64,000 bases of DNA from an uncultured Bacteroidales bacterium (GTDB lineage: Bacteria > Bacteroidota > Bacteroidia > Bacteroidales > Bacteroidaceae), in the NCBI GenBank assembly GCA_902775975.1, contig CACYOC010000003.1:62001-126000 (forward strand), in the 5' to 3' direction. Made by a program: the position numbers and the translations under genes. Position 1 is the first letter of the stretch; each line of letters opens with the position of its first letter. This document shows positions 1 through 6,015 of this stretch, piece by piece. The notes under the pieces are model-generated. The model saw only the letters and a list, made by a program, of their open reading frames with translations, searched no databases and was not told the DNA's origin.

Positions 1-73
1 TTCCGTTAGTCGAGGTGGTAGTTCGAGAGGGAATCAAAGCAATCTCTGCAGGTCCTTCCTGCAAATTTCGGTG
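1..73. other. Left edge, no gene seen
   Basis: No coding region can be supported here. On the minus strand this stretch lies just downstream of the promoter at 74-105, so it is probably the 5' leader of a gene that begins to the left of the window. A small hairpin (GCAGG...CCTGC) sits around 47-70. Confidence 0.4.
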
Positions 74-184
74 CAAAGATAGGAATTATTTAGCAATCTA
101 CCAAATAATTACGAGGAAAAGTCCACTTTTAGCCCTTACTTAATTAAGGTGTAAATAGAACAATATTCAAGAAAAAGTGGTGAG
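71..184 (-). repeat. Promoter-bearing repeat A, copy 1
   Basis: About 110 bp that recur almost unchanged at 944-1062. Read on the minus strand the repeat ends in a Bacteroidetes promoter: TTTG at 105-102, exactly 20 bp, then TATCTTTG at 81-74. It should drive a gene left of the window. The distal part contains the shared segment around 110-175, including a block that reads gtaaatagaacaatattc on the plus strand. The sequence match and the promoter are visible directly; the direction of transcription is inferred. Confidence 0.75.
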
Positions 185-336
185 GGGGTTATGGTTTACT
201 GTTTACAGTTTACGGTTTACGGTTAAAAAAAACAATAAAAACAGTCGTGTTAAGTTTTGGGGTACGAGAGAATGAGAAAATGAGAAAATGAGGAAATGAG
301 GAAATGAGGAAATGAGGAAATGAGGAAATGAGGAAG
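185..336. repeat. Low-complexity tandem repeats
   Basis: Two simple repeats follow repeat A: GTTTACGG/GTTTACAG units around 190-224, and a run of GAAATGAG/GAAAATGAG units around 268-336 that reaches the 3' end of the GNAT gene. The same units recur at 1069-1110, 2524-2556, 3699-3719 and 5254-5288, always between the small modules. They hold no gene. Confidence 0.75.
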
Positions 337-337
337 A

Positions 338-718
338 CTACTCGTCTAGAACATCATCATTTGTATATAGGGTGCGGAACATTCTTAGGGTGTCTTTGTA
401 TGGCTTCTTGACTTCATTTGCAGTAAAGCCACAACGCTCATAGAAGCCGACAGCACTATACTCCTTGGTGGCAAGTGCCTCAACTGTAAGGAATTGGCAG
501 CCAGCAAAACTCTGGCTTCGGGCTTGCTCAGCTATCGTTTCTACGATAGATTGTCCGACTTTATTTCCTCTGTATTCTTGTCTTACAGCCAGATAAGCAA
601 TATCGAGTGCCGGATAGCGAGGCTTTGCATAAAACGTATCTTTGTAGTTCAGATCAATGTTGGGCGTTCCTGTTGATGATATACCTGTTTCTAATTCATC
701 TTTGTCATCGGAATCCAT
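338..718 (-). CDS. Small GNAT-family N-acetyltransferase
   Basis: A 126-residue protein with the acetyl-CoA binding core of the GNAT fold: LAVRQEYRGNKVG around residues 43-55 (the R-x-x-G-x-G/A loop) and the C-terminal FYERCGF signature around residue 93. It is shorter than typical GNAT enzymes (about 150-170 residues) and lacks part of the N-terminal strand region. It overlaps the upstream small gene by 28 bp, so the two are likely translated together. The arrangement is like GNAT toxins that acetylate aminoacyl-tRNA and are paired with a small antitoxin, but the partner here is not a recognisable RHH protein. A toxin role is inference from the neighbourhood. Confidence 0.6.
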   Translation of the reverse strand: MDSDDKDELETGISSTGTPNIDLNYKDTFYAKPRYPALDIAYLAVRQEYRGNKVGQSIVETIAEQARSQSFAGCQFLTVEALATKEYSAVGFYERCGFTANEVKKPYKDTLRMFRTLYTNDDVLDE

Positions 719-873
719 GTTATCTTTACCTTTTTACGTGCTTCGCGCCCTCTACGAATCGCATCTTTTTCCTCATTTGTAAGATTCCCTGTCGTAGCGC
801 GCCATAAAGCTGCCCGAATCTGTTTTGCAAACTCGGGAGGAATCGGTTCACGTGGTGAGTTTACTCCTAACAT
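691..873 (-). CDS. Small protein upstream of GNAT gene, possible antitoxin
   Basis: A 60-residue basic protein, rich in Arg and Lys in its second half (RRGREARKKVK). No family is recognised. It is the first gene after the repeat-A promoter at 947-978, and its 3' end overlaps the GNAT gene by 28 bp, the layout of an antitoxin-toxin pair. The start codon at 873 lies about 75 bp downstream of the -7 box. It could instead be the N-terminal part of a longer GNAT protein split by a frameshift, which would explain the short GNAT gene. Confidence 0.45.
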   Translation of the reverse strand: MLGVNSPREPIPPEFAKQIRAALWRATTGNLTNEEKDAIRRGREARKKVKITWIPMTKMN

Positions 874-943
874 AACATATCCCTCCTATATCTTTAATTA
901 TCGAACCGCCCTTGTTCATCATATGGACTGGAGCTTTACTTCG

Positions 944-1062
944 ATGCAAAGGTAGGAATTATTTGGCAATCTACCAAATAATTACGAGGAAAAGTCCACT
1001 TTTAGCCCTTACTTTATTAAGGTGTAAATAGAACAATATTCAAGAAAAAGTGGCGAGGGGGG
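944..1062 (-). repeat. Promoter-bearing repeat A, copy 2
   Basis: Near-identical to 71-184. On the minus strand it provides TTTG at 978-975, 20 bp, and TACCTTTG at 954-947, upstream of the 691-873 and 338-718 genes. The distal part is followed, as in copy 1, by a G-run and by GAAATGAG-type simple repeats (about 1069-1110). The stretch 874-1127 holds no other gene. Confidence 0.75.
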
Positions 1063-1127
1063 GGCGAGAGAATGAGGAAATGAGAAAATGAGAGAATGAG
1101 GAAATGAGGATTGTTGGCTGATTTTAT

Positions 1128-1424
1128 TTACTCATGCATATTCTGTGCGTGACACACATCTACAACGGTAATGGTGTCACCCTCGATAGTATAGGCGTAG
1201 TACCATTTGTCGGTATTCGCCATGTGGTAACCCGCCCATCGGCTAATGGTGGGTCGGCGGCGTGGTAACGTACATTCTATAGCATAAATAGCGAAGAAAG
1301 CATCGCGCACGTTTCGTTCCATGTCCTCATAGGAGTAGGTATGGCGATATTTCTTTCCTACGTTTTTGTAGAAAGTTCTAATCTTGGAGGCAGCACGCTT
1401 GGTGTAGAGGTACTTATACTGCAT
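1128..1424 (-). CDS. RelE/ParE-like toxin
   Basis: A 98-residue basic protein with the size and pattern of the RelE/ParE superfamily: an N-terminal TKRAASKIRTFY helix, a central block of basic residues (LPRRRPTISRW, about 53-63), and a C-terminal strand pair around YAYTIEGDTITVVDVCHA. In this superfamily the proteins cleave mRNA in the ribosome or poison gyrase; which applies cannot be told here. Its start overlaps the antitoxin-like gene by 11 bp, and both lie behind the promoter at 1710-1741. The C-terminal H-x-x-N ending is similar to RelE-type plasmid stabilisation proteins. Confidence 0.65.
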   Translation of the reverse strand: MQYKYLYTKRAASKIRTFYKNVGKKYRHTYSYEDMERNVRDAFFAIYAIECTLPRRRPTISRWAGYHMANTDKWYYAYTIEGDTITVVDVCHAQNMHE

Positions 1425-1680
1425 CTTTATTCTCGTATATAGCCTTGATGTCCTTCATCGTCATCTCATAGGCCTCCTCAGGAGAATAGAGTTCCTTGTC
1501 CATATCCGGAAACTCCTCTTCCTCAAACGCATCAACAAGTGGTCTTGTCTGTATGGGCTTAACACTATCAATAAGCATCGTCACCAGTTCAAGCTTTTGG
1601 CTATTATCCATGTCCTTGACCTGGTTCCAGTAGTAACTAACTGGATGCATATTGCGTCGTCTTGCTGTTGTGGTTGCCAT
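1414..1680 (-). CDS. Antitoxin-like protein of the RelE/ParE pair
   Basis: An 88-residue acidic protein if translation starts at the ATG at 1680, which lies about 30 bp downstream of the TACCTTTG box; a longer reading frame would start inside the promoter. It contains YYWNQVKDMDNSQKLELVTM near the N-terminus, followed by an acidic tail (EEEEFPDMDKEL). The same Y-WN-VK...K-L-TML-S-K pattern recurs in the antitoxin of the neighbouring PIN pair (2194-2439), so the two antitoxins appear to be relatives that serve different toxins. It is likely a DNA-binding autoregulator, but no classical RHH or HTH is obvious. Confidence 0.6.
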   Translation of the reverse strand: MATTTARRRNMHPVSYYWNQVKDMDNSQKLELVTMLIDSVKPIQTRPLVDAFEEEEFPDMDKELYSPEEAYEMTMKDIKAIYENKDAV

Positions 1681-1709
1681 TGTGGTATTGTTTATTTCTT
1701 TAGTGCTTG

Positions 1710-1768
1710 CAAAGGTAGGAATTATTTCCGAAACTTCCAAATTTTGGAGAGTTAATTTCCAACAGAGA
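1710..1768 (-). promoter_or_regulatory. Promoter on hybrid repeat A/B
   Basis: Minus-strand TTTG at 1741-1738, 20 bp, TACCTTTG at 1717-1710. The proximal half matches repeat A (tgcaaaggtaggaattatt) and the distal half matches repeat B (CGAAACTTCCAAATTTTGGA, then GAGTTAATTTCCAACA). This looks like a recombination product between the two promoter repeats. It drives the RelE/ParE-like pair. Confidence 0.7.
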
Positions 1769-1780
1769 GAGGAAGAGTTT

Positions 1781-2197
1781 TTATCTTATCACCCAGTTTT
1801 CCAATTGAATATTCTGGAAACGATGAAAATCTTTTGTATTATCAGTAACACATATCATATTATTAGCTATTGCTGAACATGCAATCAGTAAATCAAAGTT
1901 GTCTTCGCATGGTGTTCCTGCTAACCTAAGACGAATTTTTTCTTTTGCAGCTAAGTCTATAGCATCTGCTACAGGAAGTATATTAATATCAGAAAAGAAC
2001 CTATTCAACTGCTCTGATCGGTCTATGCCATCTTTCTGAAGAGACAACTCCGCTCCCATCTTCAATTCTAACATTGTAATTTCCGAGATATAGCAGTTCT
2101 CCCACTTTACGGCATCGATTTTCTTATCTATATCAAACCGTCCTCTGAGGTAGAAAACACAGATGTTTGTATCTAAAAGATAAGACTTACCTATCAT
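1781..2197 (-). CDS. PIN-domain toxin, VapC-like
   Basis: A 138-residue PIN-domain protein. The N-terminal YLLDTNICVFYLRG carries the first metal-binding Asp; an acidic residue in SEITMLELKMG (about 38-48) supplies the second; CEDNFDLLIACSAIANN (about 97-113) and VTDNTKDF (about 117-124) carry the C-terminal acidic cluster. All four conserved acidic positions appear present, so an active metal-dependent RNase is expected; VapC toxins usually cut tRNA or rRNA. The start overlaps the upstream antitoxin gene by 4 bp (ATGA), showing translational coupling. Confidence 0.85.
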   Translation of the reverse strand: MIGKSYLLDTNICVFYLRGRFDIDKKIDAVKWENCYISEITMLELKMGAELSLQKDGIDRSEQLNRFFSDINILPVADAIDLAAKEKIRLRLAGTPCEDNFDLLIACSAIANNMICVTDNTKDFHRFQNIQLENWVIR

Positions 2198-2439
2198 AGC
2201 TCTATGACATCACGATTAAAATTACGCAGAGATTTCAGTTCACCAACAAACTCATCATCAGTCATACCATCATCACCCCATACTCCATAGTATTTTTTTG
2301 CTGAAATATGCAGAGGCTTTGCAGCTTTAAGAGACTGTGAAAGCATGGTAATAAGGTCTATCTTTGCATCTGGACTTAGATGCTTAACCATATTCCAGTA
2401 GGTATTGGCGGAGTGCCTATGTGTTGTGGTGCCAATCAT
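2194..2439 (-). CDS. Antitoxin-like protein of the PIN pair
   Basis: An 81-residue protein from the ATG at 2439, about 30 bp below the promoter box; upstream in-frame starts lie within the promoter and are unlikely. The N-terminal half has YWNMVKHLSPDAKIDLITML, closely patterned like the antitoxin of the RelE/ParE pair at 1414-1680. The C-terminal half differs (GVWGDDGMTDDEF...), as expected if it is the toxin-binding part. Immediately followed by the PIN gene with a 4-bp overlap. Confidence 0.65.
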   Translation of the reverse strand: MIGTTTHRHSANTYWNMVKHLSPDAKIDLITMLSQSLKAAKPLHISAKKYYGVWGDDGMTDDEFVGELKSLRNFNRDVIEL

Positions 2440-2468
2440 AACTCTTATCTTTAACTGTTTCTCGCCTG

Positions 2469-2525
2469 CAAAGATAAACACTTTTTCCGAAACTGCCAAA
2501 TTTTGGAGAGTTAATTTTCAACATA
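2469..2525 (-). promoter_or_regulatory. Promoter on repeat B, copy 1
   Basis: Minus-strand TTTG at 2500-2497, 20 bp, TATCTTTG at 2476-2469, inside a repeat whose other copies are at 3617, 4392 and 5174. Drives the PIN pair at 1781-2439. Upstream, 2524-2556 is GTTTACGG/GTTTACAG simple repeat. Confidence 0.75.
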
Positions 2526-2576
2526 GTTTACGGTTTACAGTTTACGGTTTACAGTTAAACAAAAACAATAATAACC

Positions 2577-2703
2577 CCTGACAACGGCATAAGTCTTTTA
2601 GACTTTGGCAGTGGTTCAAGGGCTATGGTCTTTATATGCAAGCATCTACGTCCATATCCCTTGAATCCTGCACCTTCCTCCGTCAGGTTATGCCTTTGTC
2701 AGG
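2577..2703. repeat. 127-bp imperfect palindrome
   Basis: Two nested sets of arms: the 16-bp outer arms at 2577-2592 and 2688-2703 match with one mismatch, and the 14-bp inner arms at 2615-2628 and 2652-2665 match with one mismatch. Between them on the left is a small hairpin (AAGTC-TTTTA-GACTT, 2591-2605). The layout is a branched stem that could be a MITE-like or REP-like element, or a structured RNA. No gene lies in it. Confidence 0.6.
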
Positions 2704-2730
2704 CAAAAACATAAAGTACGGGCGAAGGGG

Positions 2731-2871
2731 GTACGAGAAGAGCCCACCCCCAGCCCCTCCCGGGGGGGAGGGGAGTTGGAATGATAACGTTGAGAAGAGG
2801 TGAGGAGGTGCGAGGAAGAGCCCACCCCCAGCCCCTCCCAGAGGGATGGGAGTTGGAATGATAGTGTTGAG
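2731..2871. repeat. Two tandem REP-like C-rich repeats
   Basis: Two copies, about 2731-2795 and 2808-2871, each with CCCACCCCCAGCCCCTCCC followed by a G-rich segment that can fold back, then GGAGTTGGAATGATA. Related palindromes occur at 50203-50239, 52948-52980, 55660-55692 and, decayed, inside recO (60583-60636). Reading frames through this repeat give artefact peptides. From 2872 to 3046 no gene is recognisable. Confidence 0.75.
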
Positions 2872-3046
2872 GATTGTTTTTGATGTTTTTGCTTTTTGAA
2901 AGGTTTCCTATCCAATGGAGAGGTCCTGATGTTGACAAGGAGCTGATGGAAGCTCGCTTACTATCAGATGCTTGACGGCAGCAGGAGAAGGCGCATCGTG
3001 CCAAAACTTTCGAAAAGGGTTGTTGTTGTTTTTGTCTAAAAGTAAT

Positions 3047-3333
3047 CTACTCGTCCAACAATTCTTTCTTGAAGAAAGATATCGCTTCCTTTAAAGGATT
3101 AAGGTCTTTATTTATCACTTCAAAGACTACATCAGCATCTACTTCAAAATAGTGATGGGCCATAAAGTCACGAATGCCCATTACTTTCTTCCAAGGAATA
3201 CTCGGATAGGTGGGCAATAACTTCTGTTCAGAGATTTTATCTAAGTTCTTTCCTGTACTCTATTGATGGCCTGCTCCAGTTGCTCAAGCGTATGCCACAC
3301 AAGGGGAAGATTGGCTGATGATATCGACTCCAT
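3047..3333 (-). pseudogene. Broken HepT-like (HEPN) gene
   Basis: From an ATG at 3333, overlapping the mntA-like gene, the frame encodes about 34 codons including WHTLEQLEQAINRVQERT and stops. In a second frame the sequence continues as KISEQKLLPTYPSIPWKKV, MGIRDFMAHHYFEVDADVVF and a C-terminal helix ending KKELLDE at 3050. The R-x4-H motif of HEPN RNases (RDFMAH) is still present, but the gene is frameshifted and lacks roughly 28 residues of the middle helices seen in the intact HepT at 3710-4081. It therefore appears inactive. The reconstruction was done by hand translation. Confidence 0.75.
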
Positions 3334-3607
3334 CCTTTTCTATCTGTTCTAATAAGAATGCGTTATTGTTCTGATGCTTCCGAATTAAATCTACTCGACA
3401 GTCCAACAACTCTTCGAGAAAATCTTTCAGCCCTATAATTTGATAAATGTGTGGGGGCATATCTACAAAAACATCAACGTCGCTTGATTCGTGCTGTTCG
3501 TTACGAGCCAAAGAACCAAACAGACGGAGAGAACGGACACCATAGTCATTCATGATGACGTCGGCATTCGCCAAAATCCTTTTTATGCATTCTTGTTTAC
3601 CCAACAT
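3284..3607 (-). CDS. MntA-like nucleotidyltransferase
   Basis: A 107-residue minimal nucleotidyltransferase starting at the ATG at 3607, just below the repeat-B promoter. The catalytic signature LRLFGSLARNEQHESSDVDV gives GS followed by D-x-D, and a third Asp lies in CRVDLI. In MNT-HEPN modules this enzyme AMPylates and silences the HepT RNase. Here the partner hepT downstream (3047-3333) is broken, so this antitoxin appears to be an orphan. It is a different subtype from the second MntA at 4065-4364. Confidence 0.85.
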   Translation of the reverse strand: MLGKQECIKRILANADVIMNDYGVRSLRLFGSLARNEQHESSDVDVFVDMPPHIYQIIGLKDFLEELLDCRVDLIRKHQNNNAFLLEQIEKDGVDIISQSSPCVAYA

Positions 3608-3616
3608 ATTCGCTTG

Positions 3617-3690
3617 CAAAGATAAACACTTTTTCCGAAACTGCCAAAAATTTGGAGAGTTAATTTCCAACACAGAGAGACAGAGGCACA
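3617..3690 (-). promoter_or_regulatory. Promoter on repeat B, copy 2
   Basis: Minus-strand TTTG at 3648-3645, 20 bp, TATCTTTG at 3624-3617, followed distally by GAGTTAATTTCCAACACAGA and a GAGACAGAGGCACAGAG tail. One extra A distinguishes it from the other copies. Drives the mntA-like gene at 3284-3607. Confidence 0.75.
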
Positions 3691-3709
3691 GAGTTTTTTA
3701 GTTTACGGT

Positions 3710-4081
3710 TTACTGTTTTTGTTCCCACTCAGCCCAATTGGTTTCTGTGAGATACTTCTCTATTTGCTCGCGGAGAGGCATCAAATCGTTCTGAATAACA
3801 TTCCACAACATGTCTTTCCTTACTTGAAAATAGCCATGAACAATATGATGGCGCATTCCTTCTATCTGGCGCCAAGGAGTTAAGGGATGGGAGGCCTTAA
3901 AATCTTTTGTAAGCATATATGATGCTTCACCTATAATCATAGTGAAATAGGATATCGCCGCAAAACGAACAGAATCCTCACTAAACTGTTCAAAGGTGAA
4001 CCCTTCTGCTGCTGATAGAGCTTTGTTGATGTTCTCCAGCATGTGTTCAAGGCGATTTCTATCTCTAAGCGACTCTCTCAT
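3710..4081 (-). CDS. hepT: HepT-like HEPN ribonuclease toxin
   Basis: A 123-residue all-helical protein of the HepT (DUF86) family. The catalytic R-x4-H motif is in GMRHHIVHGYFQV (about 87-99). The N-terminal RDRNRLEHMLENINKAL and the middle IIGEASYMLTKDF helices are complete, giving the normal family length. It follows an MntA gene with a 17-bp overlap, the usual antitoxin-first order. In characterised pairs the HEPN protein cleaves RNA and is silenced by AMPylation of a Tyr near the motif; GYF here supplies a candidate Tyr. Confidence 0.88.
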   Translation of the reverse strand: MRESLRDRNRLEHMLENINKALSAAEGFTFEQFSEDSVRFAAISYFTMIIGEASYMLTKDFKASHPLTPWRQIEGMRHHIVHGYFQVRKDMLWNVIQNDLMPLREQIEKYLTETNWAEWEQKQ

Positions 4082-4364
4082 ATATTAGTTTCTTGTCTTG
4101 ATCTGCTGTTTTTTGTGCAAAGGGTAATAAGGAGCCTTCTGGAACTAAATCAACTTCGCGGCCCAGCAATTCTTTCAAATCCATATACATTCCGCCCAGG
4201 GTAAGGAGGCTGAATTTGGCAGACATGTCGGGTACAAAGAGTATGTCCACATCGCTTTCCGGTGTTTCTTCACCACGGGCAAAGGAGCCAAAGAGCCATG
4301 CTTTCAAAACGGGCTGTGTCTTGAAATACGTCGCAATCTTTTGTGTCATTTGGGCTGTAGTCAT
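4065..4364 (-). CDS. mntA: MntA-like nucleotidyltransferase antitoxin
   Basis: A 99-residue minimal nucleotidyltransferase from the ATG at 4364 (a further in-frame ATG lies at 4349). The active site reads WLFGSFARGEETPESDVDIL, with GSFARGE and D-x-D both intact, and a third Asp in GREVDLV. It is placed directly upstream of, and overlapping, the intact hepT gene, so the pair forms an MNT-HEPN toxin-antitoxin module. Transcribed from the repeat-B promoter at 4392-4423. Confidence 0.88.
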   Translation of the reverse strand: MTTAQMTQKIATYFKTQPVLKAWLFGSFARGEETPESDVDILFVPDMSAKFSLLTLGGMYMDLKELLGREVDLVPEGSLLPFAQKTADQDKKLIYERVA

Positions 4365-4391
4365 AAGCTCTTTTCTTGTTCTGTTCCGCTG

Positions 4392-4469
4392 CAAAGATAA
4401 ACACTTTTTCTGAAACTGCCAAATTTTGGAGAGTTAATTTCCAACACAGAGAGACAGAGGCACAGAGGA
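4392..4469 (-). promoter_or_regulatory. Promoter on repeat B, copy 3
   Basis: Minus-strand TTTG at 4423-4420, 20 bp, TATCTTTG at 4399-4392, with the same distal GAGTTAATTTCCAACACAGA and GAGACAGAGGCACAGAG tail as copies 2 and 4. Drives mntA-hepT. Confidence 0.8.
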
Positions 4470-4515
4470 TATCTCATTTTCTCATTCTCTCAATTCCTAA
4501 AAACAATACTTCGGG

Positions 4516-4926
4516 CTACTGCAACATTTCATTAAACTCGTCAAGTGTCAATACGTTAAGCCTTGGAAACGATATTTTCTTTAGATGCGAAAAATGGCTA
4601 TCCTCACTTACGATGTAATCAGCATTTGCAGTAACAGCACAATCTACAAACTTATCGTCGTCTTTGTCTATATCCGACAACAAATGAAAACGGAAATACG
4701 ACTCACGATAAAGGGTCTTAGGATGGCGGGCTATAGCTTCGACAACATTGTGCGCTACTTCAGGAGAAGCATGAAGTGAAAGAATTTCCTCGTATTCAGA
4801 TAGAATTTCATTACTGACACACAAACAATAATTACCAGCCATAAAATCCGTCCATATCTTATGATAACGACTTTTGGTAGGTAAAGCTTGAATAAGACAG
4901 TTTGTGTCCAAAACAACGTAGCGCAT
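4516..4926 (-). CDS. PIN-domain toxin, second type
   Basis: A 136-residue PIN-domain protein. YVVLDTNCLIQAL at the N-terminus holds the first Asp, CVSNEILSEYEEIL (about 36-49) the first Glu, and DKDDDKFVDCAVTANADYIV (about 87-106) plus SEDSHF the acidic C-terminal cluster. The pattern fits the COG1569-type PIN family of toxin-antitoxin systems, different from the VapC-like protein at 1781-2197. It lies 9 bp downstream of a small antitoxin-like gene. Expected to be a metal-dependent RNase. Confidence 0.85.
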   Translation of the reverse strand: MRYVVLDTNCLIQALPTKSRYHKIWTDFMAGNYCLCVSNEILSEYEEILSLHASPEVAHNVVEAIARHPKTLYRESYFRFHLLSDIDKDDDKFVDCAVTANADYIVSEDSHFSHLKKISFPRLNVLTLDEFNEMLQ

Positions 4927-4935
4927 GAACTGTAA

Positions 4936-5148
4936 TTATTTATAGGGTGTGCGTAAATGCTGTCCGCGCAGTTCATCAAGCTTTTTCTGGTCGAAAGTTC
5001 CTTCGTCCCACATTTTGTCAATAGCCTTTTGAGCACGTTCGGCAAAGAACACCGAAAGCGTCAGGCGCAAGGCATCAAGATCTTCTTGCGAACGAACGTT
5101 AGCAACTGCATTCATCAGTTCCAATTGTGCCATTTCCGTGTAGCTCAT
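4936..5148 (-). CDS. Antitoxin-like protein of the second PIN pair
   Basis: A 70-residue protein beginning MSYTEMAQLELMNAVANV, with a predicted helical first half and a C-terminal FDQKKLDELRGQHLRTPY that may clasp the toxin. No named family is recognised, but its size, its position 9 bp before the PIN gene and its own repeat-B promoter fit an antitoxin. Small proteins of this kind are often found ahead of PIN genes in Bacteroidales. Confidence 0.6.
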   Translation of the reverse strand: MSYTEMAQLELMNAVANVRSQEDLDALRLTLSVFFAERAQKAIDKMWDEGTFDQKKLDELRGQHLRTPYK

Positions 5149-5173
5149 ATCCCATTGATTTAATTATCCGCTG

Positions 5174-5325
5174 CAAAGATAAACACTTTTTCCGAAACTT
5201 CCAAATTTTGGAGAGTTAATTTCCAACACAGAGAGACAGAGGTACAGAGTTTTTTAGTTTACTGTTTACAGTTTACGGTTTACAGTTAATTTCCAACACA
5301 GAGAGACAGAGATACAGAGGATATC
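5174..5325 (-). promoter_or_regulatory. Promoter on repeat B, copy 4, plus partial copy
   Basis: Minus-strand TTTG at 5205-5202, 20 bp, TATCTTTG at 5181-5174, driving the second PIN pair. It is followed by GTTTAC simple repeats (5254-5288) and then by a second copy of only the distal half (TTAATTTCCAACACAGAGAG from about 5287), so the tail of repeat B can exist without the promoter. This is the right border of the island. Confidence 0.75.
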
Positions 5326-5369
5326 TCATTTTCTCTTGCCCTCCTTCGCCCGAAAAAAAGGACTCAGAA

Positions 5370-5401
5370 TTTGGTGGATTGCTAAATAATGCCTACCTTT
5401 G
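5370..5401 (+). promoter_or_regulatory. Promoter of bcp
   Basis: TTTG at 5370-5373, 20 bp, TACCTTTG at 5394-5401. The 20-bp spacer (GTGGATTGCTAAATAATGCC) is nearly the same as the spacer of repeat A copy 1 read on the minus strand, so the same promoter sequence is used here in the opposite direction. Confidence 0.8.
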
Positions 5402-5426
5402 CAAGCATCATCAAACACTGACGACT

Positions 5427-5876
5427 ATGAATATTGGAGACAAGGCGCCCGAGATTCTGGGCAAAGACGAACAGGGACGAGACATTCGTCTGAGTGATTA
5501 CAAAGGACGTAAGCTGGTGCTGTACTTCTATCCGAAGGACAATACCAGCGGCTGTACGGCTGAGGCTTGCAGCCTGCGCGACCACTATGGCGAGCTTCAG
5601 GCTCAGGGCTTCGAGGTTGTTGGCGTCAGCAAGGACTCTGCTGCCTCGCACCAGAAGTTCAAGGAGAAGCACGCTCTGCCCTTCCCCTTGATTGCTGATG
5701 TGGATAAGACCTTGATGCAGTCCATGGGTGCCTGGGGTGAGAAGATGATGTACGGCAAGAAGACTGAAGGCACCATCCGCACCACCTTTGTCATTAACGA
5801 GGAGGGCATCATTGAGCAAATATTTGCAGGCAAGCAGGTTAAGACGAAGGAACACGCCCAGCAGCTCCTGCGGTAA
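5427..5876 (+). CDS. bcp: Thioredoxin-dependent thiol peroxidase (BCP/PrxQ)
   Basis: A 149-residue peroxiredoxin of the BCP/PrxQ type, which reduces hydrogen peroxide and organic hydroperoxides in the cytoplasm with electrons from thioredoxin. FYPKDNTSGCTAEACSLRDH holds the peroxidatic Cys with a second Cys five residues on, the atypical 2-Cys arrangement of PrxQ. The Thr/Pro of the active-site loop are present. The ATG at 5427 is chosen because it lies about 25 bp after the TACCTTTG box; longer frames start inside the promoter. Confidence 0.95.
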   Translation: MNIGDKAPEILGKDEQGRDIRLSDYKGRKLVLYFYPKDNTSGCTAEACSLRDHYGELQAQGFEVVGVSKDSAASHQKFKEKHALPFPLIADVDKTLMQSMGAWGEKMMYGKKTEGTIRTTFVINEEGIIEQIFAGKQVKTKEHAQQLLR

Positions 5877-5904
5877 CATTCGCTGTTCCAAGTTTACTTT
5901 TACA

Positions 5905-6015
5905 CTATAACAATTCCGTTCGCTGATTCAGTAAACGACAATAGTCGGCCTTGAATTCATCAGACAGGAATGACTGACTAATGAGTTCTTTCCACTGAGG
6001 AAGATAACTCTTCAT
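5905..6015 (-). pseudogene. HipA C-terminal remnant
   Basis: Directly after hipB, with an ATGA overlap, is a 36-codon frame: MKSYLPQWKELISQSFLSDE then FKADYCRLLNQRTELL and a stop. The W-x-x-LI-x-x-SFLS-x-E...Y-x-x-LL-x-x-R pattern is the C-terminal end of HipA kinases, as I recall that family. The HipA N-terminal domain and the kinase core are absent. The most direct reading is an in-frame deletion that left the start and the tail of hipA. A small dedicated peptide cannot be excluded. Confidence 0.6.

Noticed and set aside
2577-2703. Integron attC site
   Set aside because: The long palindrome is in a place where cassettes occur, but the expected RYYYAAC/GTTRRRY core is not present and no integrase is in the window.
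2699-3004. Protein-coding genes across the C-rich repeats
   Set aside because: Reading frames run through REP-like sequence on several frames and give repeat peptides without any family.
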